Source: Ceratothoa steindachneri (Eukaryota; Arthropoda; Malacostraca; Isopoda; Cymothoidae). Taken from it: DNA of 64,000 nucleotides. The stretch covers positions 16,215,937-16,279,936 of the forward strand of contig OZ018333.1 in the NCBI GenBank assembly GCA_963969495.1, written 5' to 3'. The notes under the pieces were generated by a model. That model saw only the letters and a list, made by a program, of their open reading frames with translations, was not told the DNA's origin and ran no database searches. Position numbers and translations under genes: made by a program. Shown one piece after another: positions 32,414 through 42,842 of this stretch; the first letter of the stretch is position 1; every line of letters begins with the position of its first letter.

Positions 32414-33101
32414 GTATTCGCTATTGCTTGGCTAATTAAATGGTTGCCTGCTTTTCACAATCTTCCTTATATGCTATCTTTCTTGCATACACATACTAGT
32501 ATTTACCTGTACTATGGTATATAATACCTCTCTCTACCCGGGAGAACTAGGCCTTCAGCCTTGGTTACTGCGTGGACATTCTAATGGACATTTACAAAAC
32601 TGCAAAGGCTAAATGTGGCCTTAGCACATCCTCTTTCCATTGTCCAAGTTCTCGCCATTGTTTTGGCCTCGATGTTGCTAAGGAAAACACAACCAGACCA
32701 CTTCATTTACCCACCACCTCAGCCTTGCCCCTTCAGGATGATTCCAACTCACAAAATGTATTCGCTATTGCTTGGCTAATTAAATGGTTGCCTGCTTTTC
32801 ACAATCTTCCTTATATGCTATCTTTCTTGCATACACATACTAGTATTTACCTGTACTATGGTATATAATACCTCTCTCTACCCGGGAGAACTAGGCCTTC
32901 AGCCTTGGTTACTGCGTGGACATTCTAATGGACATTTACAAAACTGCAAAGGCTAAATGTGGCCTTAGCACATCCTCTTTCCATTGTCCAAGTTCTCGCC
33001 ATTGTTTTGGCCTCGATGTTGCTAAGGAAAACACAACCAGACCACTTCATTTACCCACCACCTCAGCCTTGCCCCTTCAGGATGATTCCAACTCACAAAA
33101 T
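32414..33101 (+). repeat. Perfect 344-bp tandem duplication
   Basis: Units 32414-32757 and 32758-33101 appear identical by eye along their whole length. Both encode the same 62-residue start (MDILMDIYKTAKAKC...), in frame in the second unit with the following LINE ORF1 remnant. The surrounding LINE is decayed, so the duplication must be much younger than the element, or it reflects gene conversion or an assembly artefact. Confidence 0.95.
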
Positions 33102-34047
33102 GTCATCCTAATAAAATCCACTGAGGGTAAGTTCATTTTCATCCATCTCTTTAAGGTCACAGCCACCCTCTAAGCCTCACCATTCCACAATCTCATCATG
33201 GAGGGCTCACCTCAAATCCTGGACAAAGGTTCTACCCTTAGAGTAGAACTTAGTAACATAAGGAAGCTTGAGGTTGAGTTAGATGTATCTACTCTTGGTG
33301 AATGGTCAATCAAGTGCTGGCATCCTGAGGACGCTACACTAGGTAGACATAAATATGGAAGAATTTCTTGTCTTCCTTAGAGAAGAAGACCTGAGAGAGA
33401 ATCTCAGGATGCTTGATGGCAACAGCACTGCCAGCCTGATTGAAATCTCCTGATTGTTAGCTCACCCTGATGGCACTACCTACTTGGTGCGGCTTAAGTT
33501 TGCAGGTGGTCTTCCTGAGAGAATGGTACTAGAATTTACCTTTTATAAAGTCATCCCTTAATATCTTCCCGCACTAAGGTGAAACATATGTCAGAGTTTT
33601 GGCCATGAGACATTGACGTGCAAATCATCACAGAGATGCAACAGATGTAATGGATTCCATGAAGCCCAAAATTGCAGCAATATCCGTCACTGTTATTTTT
33701 GTGATGATCACTGCCCTTCATCCAATAGCTGTCATTACATGAAGAAGGCAAGGCTGATCCACTGTAAGGCATTGGATGATGGCACTCCCACATATATTAT
33801 CCATATCACAGCTTCGCTCCATATATGCTATTACTGAAAATACCAGCACAACCTCTGCTACACAAATCCACCCACCCACCACATCATGTTGGATGTCCAC
33901 CCTCTCCCAATGGCCACAGTGCAAAATAAGAATCATCTAAGGCCCACTTATGCCAAGGCTGTTGTTGCTCACCCATAGTATGCCCAAGACAAAAATCCAT
34001 AAAATAGTACCTCAATCCCCTACCTCCCGCTCTCCATATAGATCCAT
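32572..34047 (+). pseudogene. ORF1 (gag-like) remnant of a jockey-like LINE
   Basis: From the duplicated segment through 33173 (LIKSTEGKFIFIHLFKV) the + strand resembles LINE ORF1 proteins. A middle domain at 33198-33380 reads LDVSTLGEWSIKCWHPEDA. After several stops, CCHC zinc knuckles occur at about 33590-33740 (CKSSQRCNRCNGFHEAQNC, then CYFCDDHCPSSNSCHYMKK). These domains bind element RNA in intact relatives. The 3' end is cut by the Gypsy insertion at 34048. Its ORF2 partner resumes at 42843 on the same strand. Confidence 0.65.
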
Positions 34048-34861
34048 TGTAGCGGGCCAAAAATCTAGACTAACCCCAAACGATCCAACCCACTTCCTAC
34101 ACTAATTTGGATGTGAGAAATCAAAGGAGAATGAAACGGATTGTATATACAGTCCCTTTACATACAAAAAAAATACAATAATAATTACAAAAATATGGGG
34201 TAAATATGCATACAATGAGCCTATTTATATATAAATAAAACAATCCTATCTTGGAATCCTACCAATCAAAAATATATATACAAATACTAAAGAACAATCC
34301 TATCTTAGAATCATACCAGTCGAAAATACAAAAGAAGAGACAACAAAATGAATTATCTTACGTGGTACCACAGTTTTATGATTTCCCCCCTCCCCCTACG
34401 GGGGAAAATCTTGCAAGCAATCACTCTTGTGACAAAAATTGGGTGTGCGCATCTTATGGGGCCTGGCGCGTCTGAGCTCAATTTTCTTCACAATCAGGTC
34501 ATGTCTTTATGCTTTTAAAGCCCTCTGCAATGAACTACTATTAGAAGCCTTATCAAATTTGATTAAAATATCTTCAAAATATTTCTATTCCAGTCACTCT
34601 GACAAAATGCAGGCAATGTTTATCTATTTCTTTACATCAGTGCTGTTTCAGAAAAATATTTAACATTTAGTAGCTGAGAAAGAAAAAAAAAACATTTGAA
34701 TACAACATGAAATCGAATACATATGTACAAAAAGAAAATATAATTATAAAAAACACACATTTCCATTCACATACACATTCTTACAGAGGGAGGGAGAGGG
34801 TATTAGGAAAAGGGGTGGGAGAATGGCCCTTCACACACACACTCACATTCGCTCCACCACA
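34048..34861 (-). repeat. 3' LTR (element on minus strand)
   Basis: About 814 bp, highly similar to 42008-42842 including the blocks TATTACAAAAATATGGGGTA-like and AATCACTCTTGTGACAAAAA. Small indels: the other LTR has an extra repeat near 42300. Begins TGTAGCGGG and ends CCACCACA. Confidence 0.92.
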
Positions 34862-34874
34862 CCCTTCCTTCCTT
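34862..34874 (-). promoter_or_regulatory. Polypurine tract
   Basis: The minus strand reads AAGGAAGGAAGGG immediately before the 3' LTR, where plus-strand DNA synthesis would prime. The related + copy has AAGGAAGGAGGGG at the same position (53869-53881). Confidence 0.8.
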
Positions 34875-35239
34875 AAGCCATTTGACCACAGTCACTCACA
34901 ATACAATCTCAATCCTTACTCATGGTACCTTTTATACTCAATTGCACCCTTCTGCACCCATTTAAATCCACTCTTGTACTGGTCCCTGGCTACGCGTAGC
35001 AATCGGTCAGGGTCGTTCATCAGTTGTATTGTCAGTCTCCTTCTCCTCATCACTATCAATCATGTCATCCACCATACTCTTTGCTTTCATTACTAACTCG
35101 CTCATCTCTCGACAGAACTCTCATACTTTTTCATTCAGAACCTTCACTCTTCATACCTCCATTCATCATCTCTTCACTCACAGCCGTCATCAAACTCAAA
35201 GCACACTCTTGCGAAACAGACAGGTCACTCACATCCCCT

Positions 35240-36475
35240 CTATTCTCAACAGACATACCAGAAACCCCTTCGACTGGTTCCCATCAGAAACCTGAAAAAT
35301 CAGCTACTTCATCATTCACTGAAGCAAACTTACCCCTACTATTACCATTCATAAAACCCGAGAAATCAGTCACACTAGGTTCATTCTGGACAAACATACT
35401 ATCATTCATACTGTTCCCAAAACCAGAAAAATCAGCCACAGGCAGCTCACTCACTCATCTACTTACACCAGCCAAATCACTCACCTGCTTGTACAAACAC
35501 TCAATCTCTCTCTCAAGCTCCCCCATACCAGAACGACTTTGCTCAGACTTACTTTCCTTCGTACTTGGATTCTTCCTTTCACTCTTCTTTGTACGCTTTC
35601 TACTCCTTGAGACCAAGACAAGCTCTTTCCCAGCCAGATCCACACTATCACATTCAATCTCATCATCATGCTCTTTACCTCTCTCTCTGCAAAGTTCGTA
35701 TACTGGATGACTCACCAGGTAGTCAGGAGGTTCTCTCCATATCCTTAACTGACTCTGATGAGCCTGCACTCTCACAGTCATACCGTCATTCAAAGTCTCA
35801 AAAACATACATCACCCCATTTTCCCAAACTCTCTCAACCCTATAAGGTCCATCAAACTTTTCACTCATCTTTTACACATTCAACCTACCCTTCACTTCTT
35901 TCACCTTCATTACTTTCGCACCTAATTCAAATGAACGGAACTTTTCATGTGCCTCACGCCATACATTTTGCTCACTTTCACTCAAACAAAACCTATCTTT
36001 CACTCGCCTTTCAAAATTCATCACAAACTGACACAGGGACATTCCAGTTGCACTATGCACAGTCGAATTATACGCTCACAACACTCTTCCCAGTCATTCA
36101 ATGTTGTACTTATCATTCTCAACATCTCACACAAGGTTCTTATCGTACGTTCAGCCAACCAATTTGAAGATGGTACATACGGAGTTGTTCTCACATGCTC
36201 CACACCATTCTCTCTCAACATCCGTTCAAACACTTCTCCTACAAATTCAGGCCCATTATCACTCAGATATCATCTAGGCATCCATACACACATAGGAAAA
36301 AACAACTGCTAACCATACAGGCAACAGTCATACTCCTTTTATCTGTCACAGGCACTGCATACACGAACTTACTTTTATGATCAACCATAACAACCATACC
36401 AACATTCCCAGCACTTGTACGCAGTAAAGACACAATCACACACCACCAATTCAAACGGTTCTTTCGCATCAACTT
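35240..36475 (-). pseudogene. Gypsy integrase core and C-terminal extension
   Basis: The integrase core is split by frameshifts. A first-Asp region lies near 36440 (VIDCVSL in the sister copy at 52580), YLSDNGPEFVG lies near 36260 and SNWLAERTIRTL near 36170, giving the DDE triad. The domain after it (36060-35872) has TVHSATGMSLCQFVMNFERR. A C-terminal module (35868-35455) has MSEKFDGPYRVERVWENGVM, then VYELCRE. The tail (35455-35240) contains three DFSGF units. Stops break it in several places. The core would insert element cDNA into the genome. Confidence 0.8.
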
Positions 36476-37299
36476 TCAATATCAGTGGTTTCACTTGCAC
36501 ACCTTTCACACATAGTCGCAACATCATTGACAATAGTTCTCAGAAACGGATGGAACACACGCTCCTTCATACATTCCCACAGCTTAAACTTACCCATATG
36601 CCCATAATTATCATGCCCAACCTTCACCAGACCAATCATACCAACCAAGGACATCACAGGTACATACATATCATCACCACCCTTCACATGCCTCACAAAA
36701 TATACAACATCCATACAAACAACAAAATCTTTAGCATACCTTTTAAAATCACTTAAACACTCAGGCCATTCATTCAAATTAACATGCATCATCACAAACT
36801 TCTTCAACTCACTTATAAAAGGACACATCTCTTGCATCTCTAGAATATCATCAACACTTAAAATCTCATTCTCATCATCCATGACCAACTTAATCATGCC
36901 ACAAAACTTGACAACATTCTTCAAACACTCATTCAACCTCAGCACCTCACATTCGCCTCTCATGAAACAATCCTTATCAGCATCCAAAGATAAATCATTC
37001 AATCTCATAAAGTCCACACCAAGCAGAAAACAACAAGGCATTTGCTCATCTTTCAGAATCACAAAGTCATGATTCACATTCACACCATTGCCCAAACTAA
37101 CTCTCAGACTTACCTGTTCCCATGCCACTATCATTCCATTCCCCAATCCACTTATCCATAACTTCACAGGCTTACACTTACAATATCTAAACTCATCATA
37201 CTTACTTAGAATCCTCTCATTCACTAACGAAACTTGTGCACCAGTATGAATCAAACCACAGAAGAACCTTTTACCAACTTTCATTCTCGCTTCCATCAT
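36469..37299 (-). pseudogene. Second retropepsin-like domain plus integrase zinc finger (Gypsy)
   Basis: An open stretch of 276 codons. The start reads FFCGLIHTGAQVSLVNERIL, and after about 65 residues PCCFLLGVDFMRLNDLSLD. This is the pattern of a retroviral-type aspartic protease (catalytic DTGA, later hydrophobic-LLG-x-DF). The catalytic Asp is His in this copy but intact (LIDTGAQVSLVDERIL) in the sister copy at 51800. A canonical protease already lies between gag and RT (39181-40225), so this is an additional domain placed between RNase H and integrase. The C-terminal part has the HHCC integrase zinc finger (HDNYGHMGKFKLWECM ... CERC). Confidence 0.75.
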
Positions 37300-37522
37300 A
37301 TCAGGTCACCATGTTCGCAATACACAGAAGGAACAAGCACACCAACATCAGCACTGACATCCACACTGTCATCAACTCCCACATCATCACTCACCACACA
37401 CTCATCTTCATCCAGGCAATCATTCTTCTCTCTCATATATGAACACTTTTCAATCACCCAATTGTAGTGCACACTGCTTAAACACTGCAGATGCAACAAC
37501 AAGCATTCAAACCCTTCATCTT

Positions 37523-38476
37523 CTAAGCTTTGTACACAATTGGCCTCTCACCACCGAAGTGCACATAAAATATTACTCCATACAAATGACTCACTACAAT
37601 CAACACTTCCTGAAACAGCAGGACGTCCTGCATACACATCACTCCCAATTCTCTCACTAAGTTGCGCACCCTTGCCATACCAATACTTTCAGGCTTCCTA
37701 CATACTTTACTCATTACCTCCTTCCATAAGTCATCCACACTATCGGGCACTCTCACATCTACTCCATCACTCTTCAAATCTTGCAAACCATTCCATACAC
37801 TCACAAACAAGGAATCACCACCACCCTTACTCTCCTTTCCATTCATAATCCCTTTTGGCAAATACTCAGGATCACTCACTCCACACACATTTTCATCATT
37901 CGTACCAGGATACCTTGACATCAAATCAGCCACTCCATTCCGTTCACCAGGCATGTACTCAATCACATAGTCAAAGTCACTCAAGTCTTCCAAAGTCCTT
38001 GCAATCCTACTATCAGCCCACTTCATACGTTGCAAATACACAAGAGGTTGGTAATCTGTTTTGATCACAAACCTCACAACATACAAAAACGGATGCAACA
38101 CTTTCAAACAATACCTTATCGCAGCTAACTCTTGCTCCACAGTGGAATACTTTCGCTCTGGCGCATTCATAGCCTTGGATACATACCCAATTATTAGCCT
38201 CACATTTTCTCCATTCAAATGCTGCTCTTGCATCAGAAAACCTCCCATACAATACCCACTTGCATCTGTATACAATTCAAGCATTTTAGCATTCACACTA
38301 TAATCCGGGTACACCAATTCAACATCTTCAGCCGCTGCATTTTTCAGTTTCTCATATGTCTCATTCATCTTATCATTCCATCTGACAACCGTACTACCTT
38401 TCTTGCCAATCCACTCAGTCAGAGGCTTACTCAAACCAGAACAATCATGTATAAACTTTCGCTGAAATTCAATCAT
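37523..38476 (-). pseudogene. Gypsy RNase H region
   Basis: 317 codons open. The RT connection (LTEWIGKKGSTVVRWN) leads to an RNase H domain: LELYTDASGYCMGGFLMQ with the first Asp, KYSTVEQELAAIRYCLKVLH with the catalytic Glu, VIKTDYQPLVYL, then VIEYMPGERNGVADLMSRYP with the final Asp. It would degrade the RNA template during reverse transcription. The rest (37850-37523) is a linker without recognised domain. Separated from the RT by a frameshift near 38480. Confidence 0.88.
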
Positions 38477-38494
38477 ACCCCAAAATGACTTCAG

Positions 38495-39180
38495 TTACTT
38501 CAGAGTCACAGGTTTCAGAAACATTTGCACCTTCTCAAAATACTTCAGCGACTTTCGTAACCCATTCTCACTCACCATATGCCCAAGGAATTCCACTTCA
38601 TTCGCAAACCATTCACACTTCACTACTTTCACCTTCACACCAACACTATCCAACGTTCTCAACACATCATTCATCAATCTCATATGCTCCTCAAAACTTT
38701 CAGTCATAATCAAAATATCATCTATAAACACAATCAGATTCTTACTCGCAAACTTACTTAACACAACATTCATCGCCCGCTGGAAGGCTCCGGGAGCAAT
38801 AGCCAACCCAAAGCTGAGGTTCCAGAACTGGTAATGCCTCTTCATGGAAGAGAAGGCAGTTACTGGCTGGCTCTCCTCAGCAATGGGTATCTGGTAATAC
38901 CCCTGTACCAGATCCAACTTTGTAAACCACTCCATTCAATGCATACTATACACACACTCAGATACCACACACATCGGAAACCTTTCTTTCACCTTTCGAT
39001 AATCCACACACAGATGCAATCTTCCATCTGGCTAATGTACAGGCACCATTGGACTATTCCATGCACTCTCACTTTCTTCAATCACCCCCAATTGCTCTAA
39101 TTTCAAACAATGCTCCTCAATCTCATCAGCAACTGGACGTGGGAAATGCCTCAGCCACTGATAGATTGGGGCGTCCTCCT
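38495..39180 (-). pseudogene. Gypsy reverse transcriptase
   Basis: The longest open part (38935-38495) includes FTKLDLVQGYYQIPIAEES, LSFGLAIAPGAFQRAMN, the catalytic box FIDDILIMTE (YxDD position) and VKVVKCEWFANEVEFLGHMV. The first RT motifs lie upstream in another frame (about 39180-38940). A stop or frameshift separates it from the protease ORF. Confidence 0.88.
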
Positions 39181-40225
39181 TCAGGACAATCTTGAATTCT
39201 GGGAGTTTTGCAACCCCAAAATCCAGATCACCCTTACTGAGGGCTCCCTTTCATTACATATCATTCGATACACATCCTCCCTTTCATACTCAGTCAAACA
39301 TCCATCCAATTCCACCATGCTCTTCACTTCATTATATGTCCATTCACATGTTTTTTCATTTGCAAAATTCACCCTGACATCTGTACAATCATCCATACCT
39401 GCTTCACTTACAGTGGAGAGGTGACCAAGTACATCAACGACTTGGATCCCCCTCACCTGCCCTTTAAAACTGGGGTCCACCTGCACACATCCAAAAGGAT
39501 CATTCATTCTCATCAAGCCATCAAACACACAAGCAACATGCCTTACCTTATAACACGCATCCTTTTCATCCAATATCACAGTGTTCTCACCCACATCCAA
39601 ACTAACATCTTTACTCCAACTTACTCTAACAGACACCCTTTCACCCTTTACAAGCCTTACACTCTCCATAGCAGTCACCTCAATACTACTAAACCCACTC
39701 CTCAAAACACTACCATCTTTCCCCACATACAACTTATACACCCCATTTTTACCAATCTTTCTCTCAATTTGATCACTTGCAGGATGCACAACCATACGGT
39801 TTACTTTCATAAAATCATAGCCCAAAATCACACCAGACTCACTACTCACCTTATCAATCACCGAGAATTCACATTCATTCATCAACATATCATGCATTCG
39901 AACAGCTGACCTTATCATTCCAATCACAGGCACTCTCCTACTACCAATACCTACCAAACTACCCTTATACTCAGACAGGAGGGCTTTCTCACTCAACTTG
40001 TCATACACATCTTTATACCAAGCTTGCCTTGCACCCAGAATCTATCAAAGCCAAACACTCAATCCCATTCACTTCAATCTTTACATTCAGACACTCATAC
40101 TTCCTACCAGACAGCACTTTCACACTAGACAGACCTACCAACACATCTTTCACACTAACACTCCCAGAGGATACTTCACCAGGTACCCTCTCATGATTCA
40201 GTTTCCCCGACTTAAGTCTTTCCAT
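39181..40225 (-). pseudogene. Gypsy protease (canonical position)
   Basis: The minus strand reads IECLALIDSGCKASLV (catalytic Asp in DSG) ending at 40013. After one frameshift follows a long open segment (40008-39181) with ILGYDFMKVNRMVVH, the second hallmark of retropepsins. This is the expected place between nucleocapsid and RT. It would process the polyprotein. Confidence 0.82.
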
Positions 40226-41873
40226 TCACACCTTGCGCTCTCAATCTTAGCCAACACTTTTCACTTGAATGTCCTTCCATTGCACAATAGCTACATACAT
40301 TTCTCTGATCATGGCACATTCTCGCATAATGCCAAGCCTTTCCACAGTTACCACAAGCATAATTCATACCCCCTCTAGCAGTCACTCCACCATTCAACTT
40401 CGGACAGTCTCTCTTCAAATGGCCCTTCTCTTTACACTCAAAACATTCCTTTCTTGACAATCTTTTACCATATGCCCCTTTCTACACACAAAACATGCCC
40501 CAGACGTCCACCTGCATTCAGCCAGCACATGTCCCCTTCGTCCACATCTATGACATTCCACACTCCTTTTCACTCCATTCTGCCTCTCATTCAATGGGAT
40601 ATACCTCGGTTGTTCCCTCATATACCCATTTCCACGCTTGACATTCATCTGTCCCCTTCCATTCAGCCACCCTCCATTTACCCATCCATTCTGCCAGCCC
40701 AGGAAGCTGGTGCAGCCTTCAGGGCATCCCTGTAGCTGACAAACTGCTGGTGTGGATGAAAGCTCCTGGGCCTCTTACTCCCAACATTCACACCGTATAT
40801 CCATCCTCTTGTAGATCGCTTTCATCATCAAATTGTCCATCTTCCAACAGCTCCAACACATTCTCCCACATCAACCGTTCACCTGTCAGTCTCACTCTCT
40901 CCTTTCTCTTTCCACTCAGCCATTCACTCACCTTTTGCGGGATTGTGTCCAAAAACTTCCTCATCAGTGGTTTACATTCATTCATATCATCATCACCATA
41001 CCTCTTTCTCGCTATACTCTCAAGCCTATATGCATACATGTTCACACTTTCACTCTTTCCCATTTGAGCCTTCTCACTTCTCAAATTCATTCACCCTTTT
41101 ATACTTCACACTCTTTTTCTTTCATTTCACCTGCCCAATCAATCTCTCCTTCACCACATCATACCTCAGTTCCCCCATACTTGTAATCTCGCGGAAAAAC
41201 TCCTATACTTTTCCCTCCAAACATTCATCCAGTACCCCTTATTCTCCGGGTACTTGAGCTTGCAATATTGCTCAAATTCCCCAAAGAATTCTTTCACACT
41301 TTTCCCACCATGCAACCTAAACTTATCTACCTTTGGCACTTCCCTTATCAAAATACCCTTCCCCACATTCACTTCACTCTCACTTGAGCTGCCCTCACTC
41401 TCAATCATACCAATCATACCATAACTCTCTCCTTCATCTGAGTACAATGAGTCCACACTCTTTCCTCTCACCTTCCTATCCTTTCCCTTTGACCCAGTCT
41501 TCCTTCTTCTCTTCCATTCTCCATCCTTCCTATCACTCACAATCACCCTATCCTCTCTAGACTCGCACACACTTCCACTCATCCCATTCGTCTTATCCCC
41601 TTCAGTCAGAGCAGGGGTCAGGGTCGAGGGTCCTGGGGCCGGTCCTGACACTTCCATCATGTCATACAAGTTCTTCATCCGTTGGTCAACCTGCTTCTGT
41701 CTCTCATCCATTTCTTTTCTCATCCTATCTGTCTCCTCATCCATACTCATCATATCACTCTTCAATCCCTCAATCACACTCAACATCATACTCATACATT
41801 CCTCCTCTTTCTGCCTCAATTCCATCCTCAGTCTCACAATCTCATCATGGAGGCCCTGTTCCACAGAAGCCAT
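40212..41873 (-). pseudogene. Gypsy gag (coiled coil, capsid, zinc knuckles)
   Basis: The start ATG is at 41873 (MASVEQGLHDEIVRLRMELR), opening a heptad-rich N-terminus likely to form a coiled coil. A charged Ser-rich linker follows, then capsid-like PKVDKFRLHGGKSVKEFFGE near 41340 and, after a break, ESVNMYAYRLESIARKRYG (41090-40788). The nucleocapsid part (40648-40212) has several CCHC knuckles: CHRCGRRGHVLAEC, CECKEKGHLKRDC-like and CSYCAMEGHSSEKC. It would form the particle and bind RNA. Broken by at least two frameshifts. Confidence 0.82.
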
Positions 41874-41989
41874 CCTCCCAAGTTAGTAACAGTGATAGAC
41901 AAATGAAAATCAACCAAGCTACCTGTCACTCTAATTGGGTGTAGACTGCAATCCAATCCCGTCATGCTCGCAGTTTCGAGATCTCACAT

Positions 41990-42007
41990 CCCTATTTGGG
42001 TGCCAAA
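41990..42007 (-). promoter_or_regulatory. Primer-binding-site candidate
   Basis: Directly after the 5' LTR the minus strand reads TTTGGCACCCAAATAGGG. TGGCxCCCAA matches the usual tRNA-Lys-type primer site (TGGCGCCCAACGTGGGG) at most positions. The tRNA assignment is tentative. Confidence 0.6.
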
Positions 42008-42842
42008 TGTAGCGGGCAGAAAATCTAGACTAACCCCAATCGATCCAAACCGCTTCCTACACTAATTTGGACGTGAGAAATCAAAGGAGAGTGAAACAGA
42101 AGGTATTTACAGTCTCTTTACTTACAAAAAAAATACAATAATAATTACAAAAATATGGGGTAAATATGCACACAACGAGCCTATTTATATATAAATAAAA
42201 CAATCCTATCTTGGAATCCTACCAATCAAAAACAAAATATAATTACAAATACTAAAGAACAATCCTATCTTAGAATCCTACCAGTCAAAAATACAAAAGA
42301 AGAGACAACAAATACAAAAAGAAGAGCCAACAAAATGAATTATCTTACGTGGTACCACAGTTTATGATTTCCCCCCTCCTCTTACGGGGGAAAATCTTGC
42401 CAGCAATCACTCTTGTGACAAAAATTGGGTGTGCGCATCTTATGGGGCCTGGCGCGTCTGAGCTCAATTTTCTTCACAATCAGGTCACGTCTTTATGCTT
42501 TTAAAGCCCTCTGCAATGAACTACTATTAGAAGCCTTATCAAATTTGATTAAAATATCTTCAAAATATTTCTATTCCAGTCACTCTTACAAAATGCAAGC
42601 AATGTTTATTCATTTCTTTACTTGAGTGCTGTTTCAGAAAAATATTTAACATTTAGTAGCTGAGAAAGAAATTTTTTTTTTTTAATACAACATGAACTCA
42701 AATACATATTTACAAAAAGAAAATATAATAAAAAAACCTATTCCCACTCACACACACATTCTTACAAAGGGAGGGAGAGGGTATTGGGAAAAGGGGTGGG
42801 AGAATGGCCCTTCACACACACACTCACATTTGCTCCACCACA
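42008..42842 (-). repeat. 5' LTR (element on minus strand)
   Basis: About 835 bp, partner of 34048-34861. Differs by scattered substitutions and an extra short duplicated segment (ACAAAAGAAGAGACAACAAA region near 42290-42330). Confidence 0.92.

Larger units (their letters stand above)
34048..42842 (-). mobile_element. Complete-length but decayed Ty3/Gypsy LTR retrotransposon
   Basis: An 8.8-kb element with two long terminal repeats (34048-34861 and 42008-42842). Between them on the minus strand lie, in order, gag, protease, RT, RNase H, a second protease-like domain, integrase and a C-terminal extension. A primer-binding-site candidate lies next to the 5' LTR (42007 to about 41990) and a polypurine tract next to the 3' LTR (34862-34874, AAGGAAGGAAGGG on minus). 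Flanking 4-mers CCAT and CTAT differ by one base, so a 4-bp target duplication is only possible. Both LTRs retain TG...CA ends. The coding region is broken by frequent stops and frameshifts. It interrupts a LINE between ORF1 and ORF2, so it is younger than that LINE. Confidence 0.88.

Noticed and set aside
35024..36167. Overlapping + strand open frames rich in Ser, His and Thr
   Set aside because: Antisense to the Gypsy integrase and tail. The sense strand carries clear integrase motifs.
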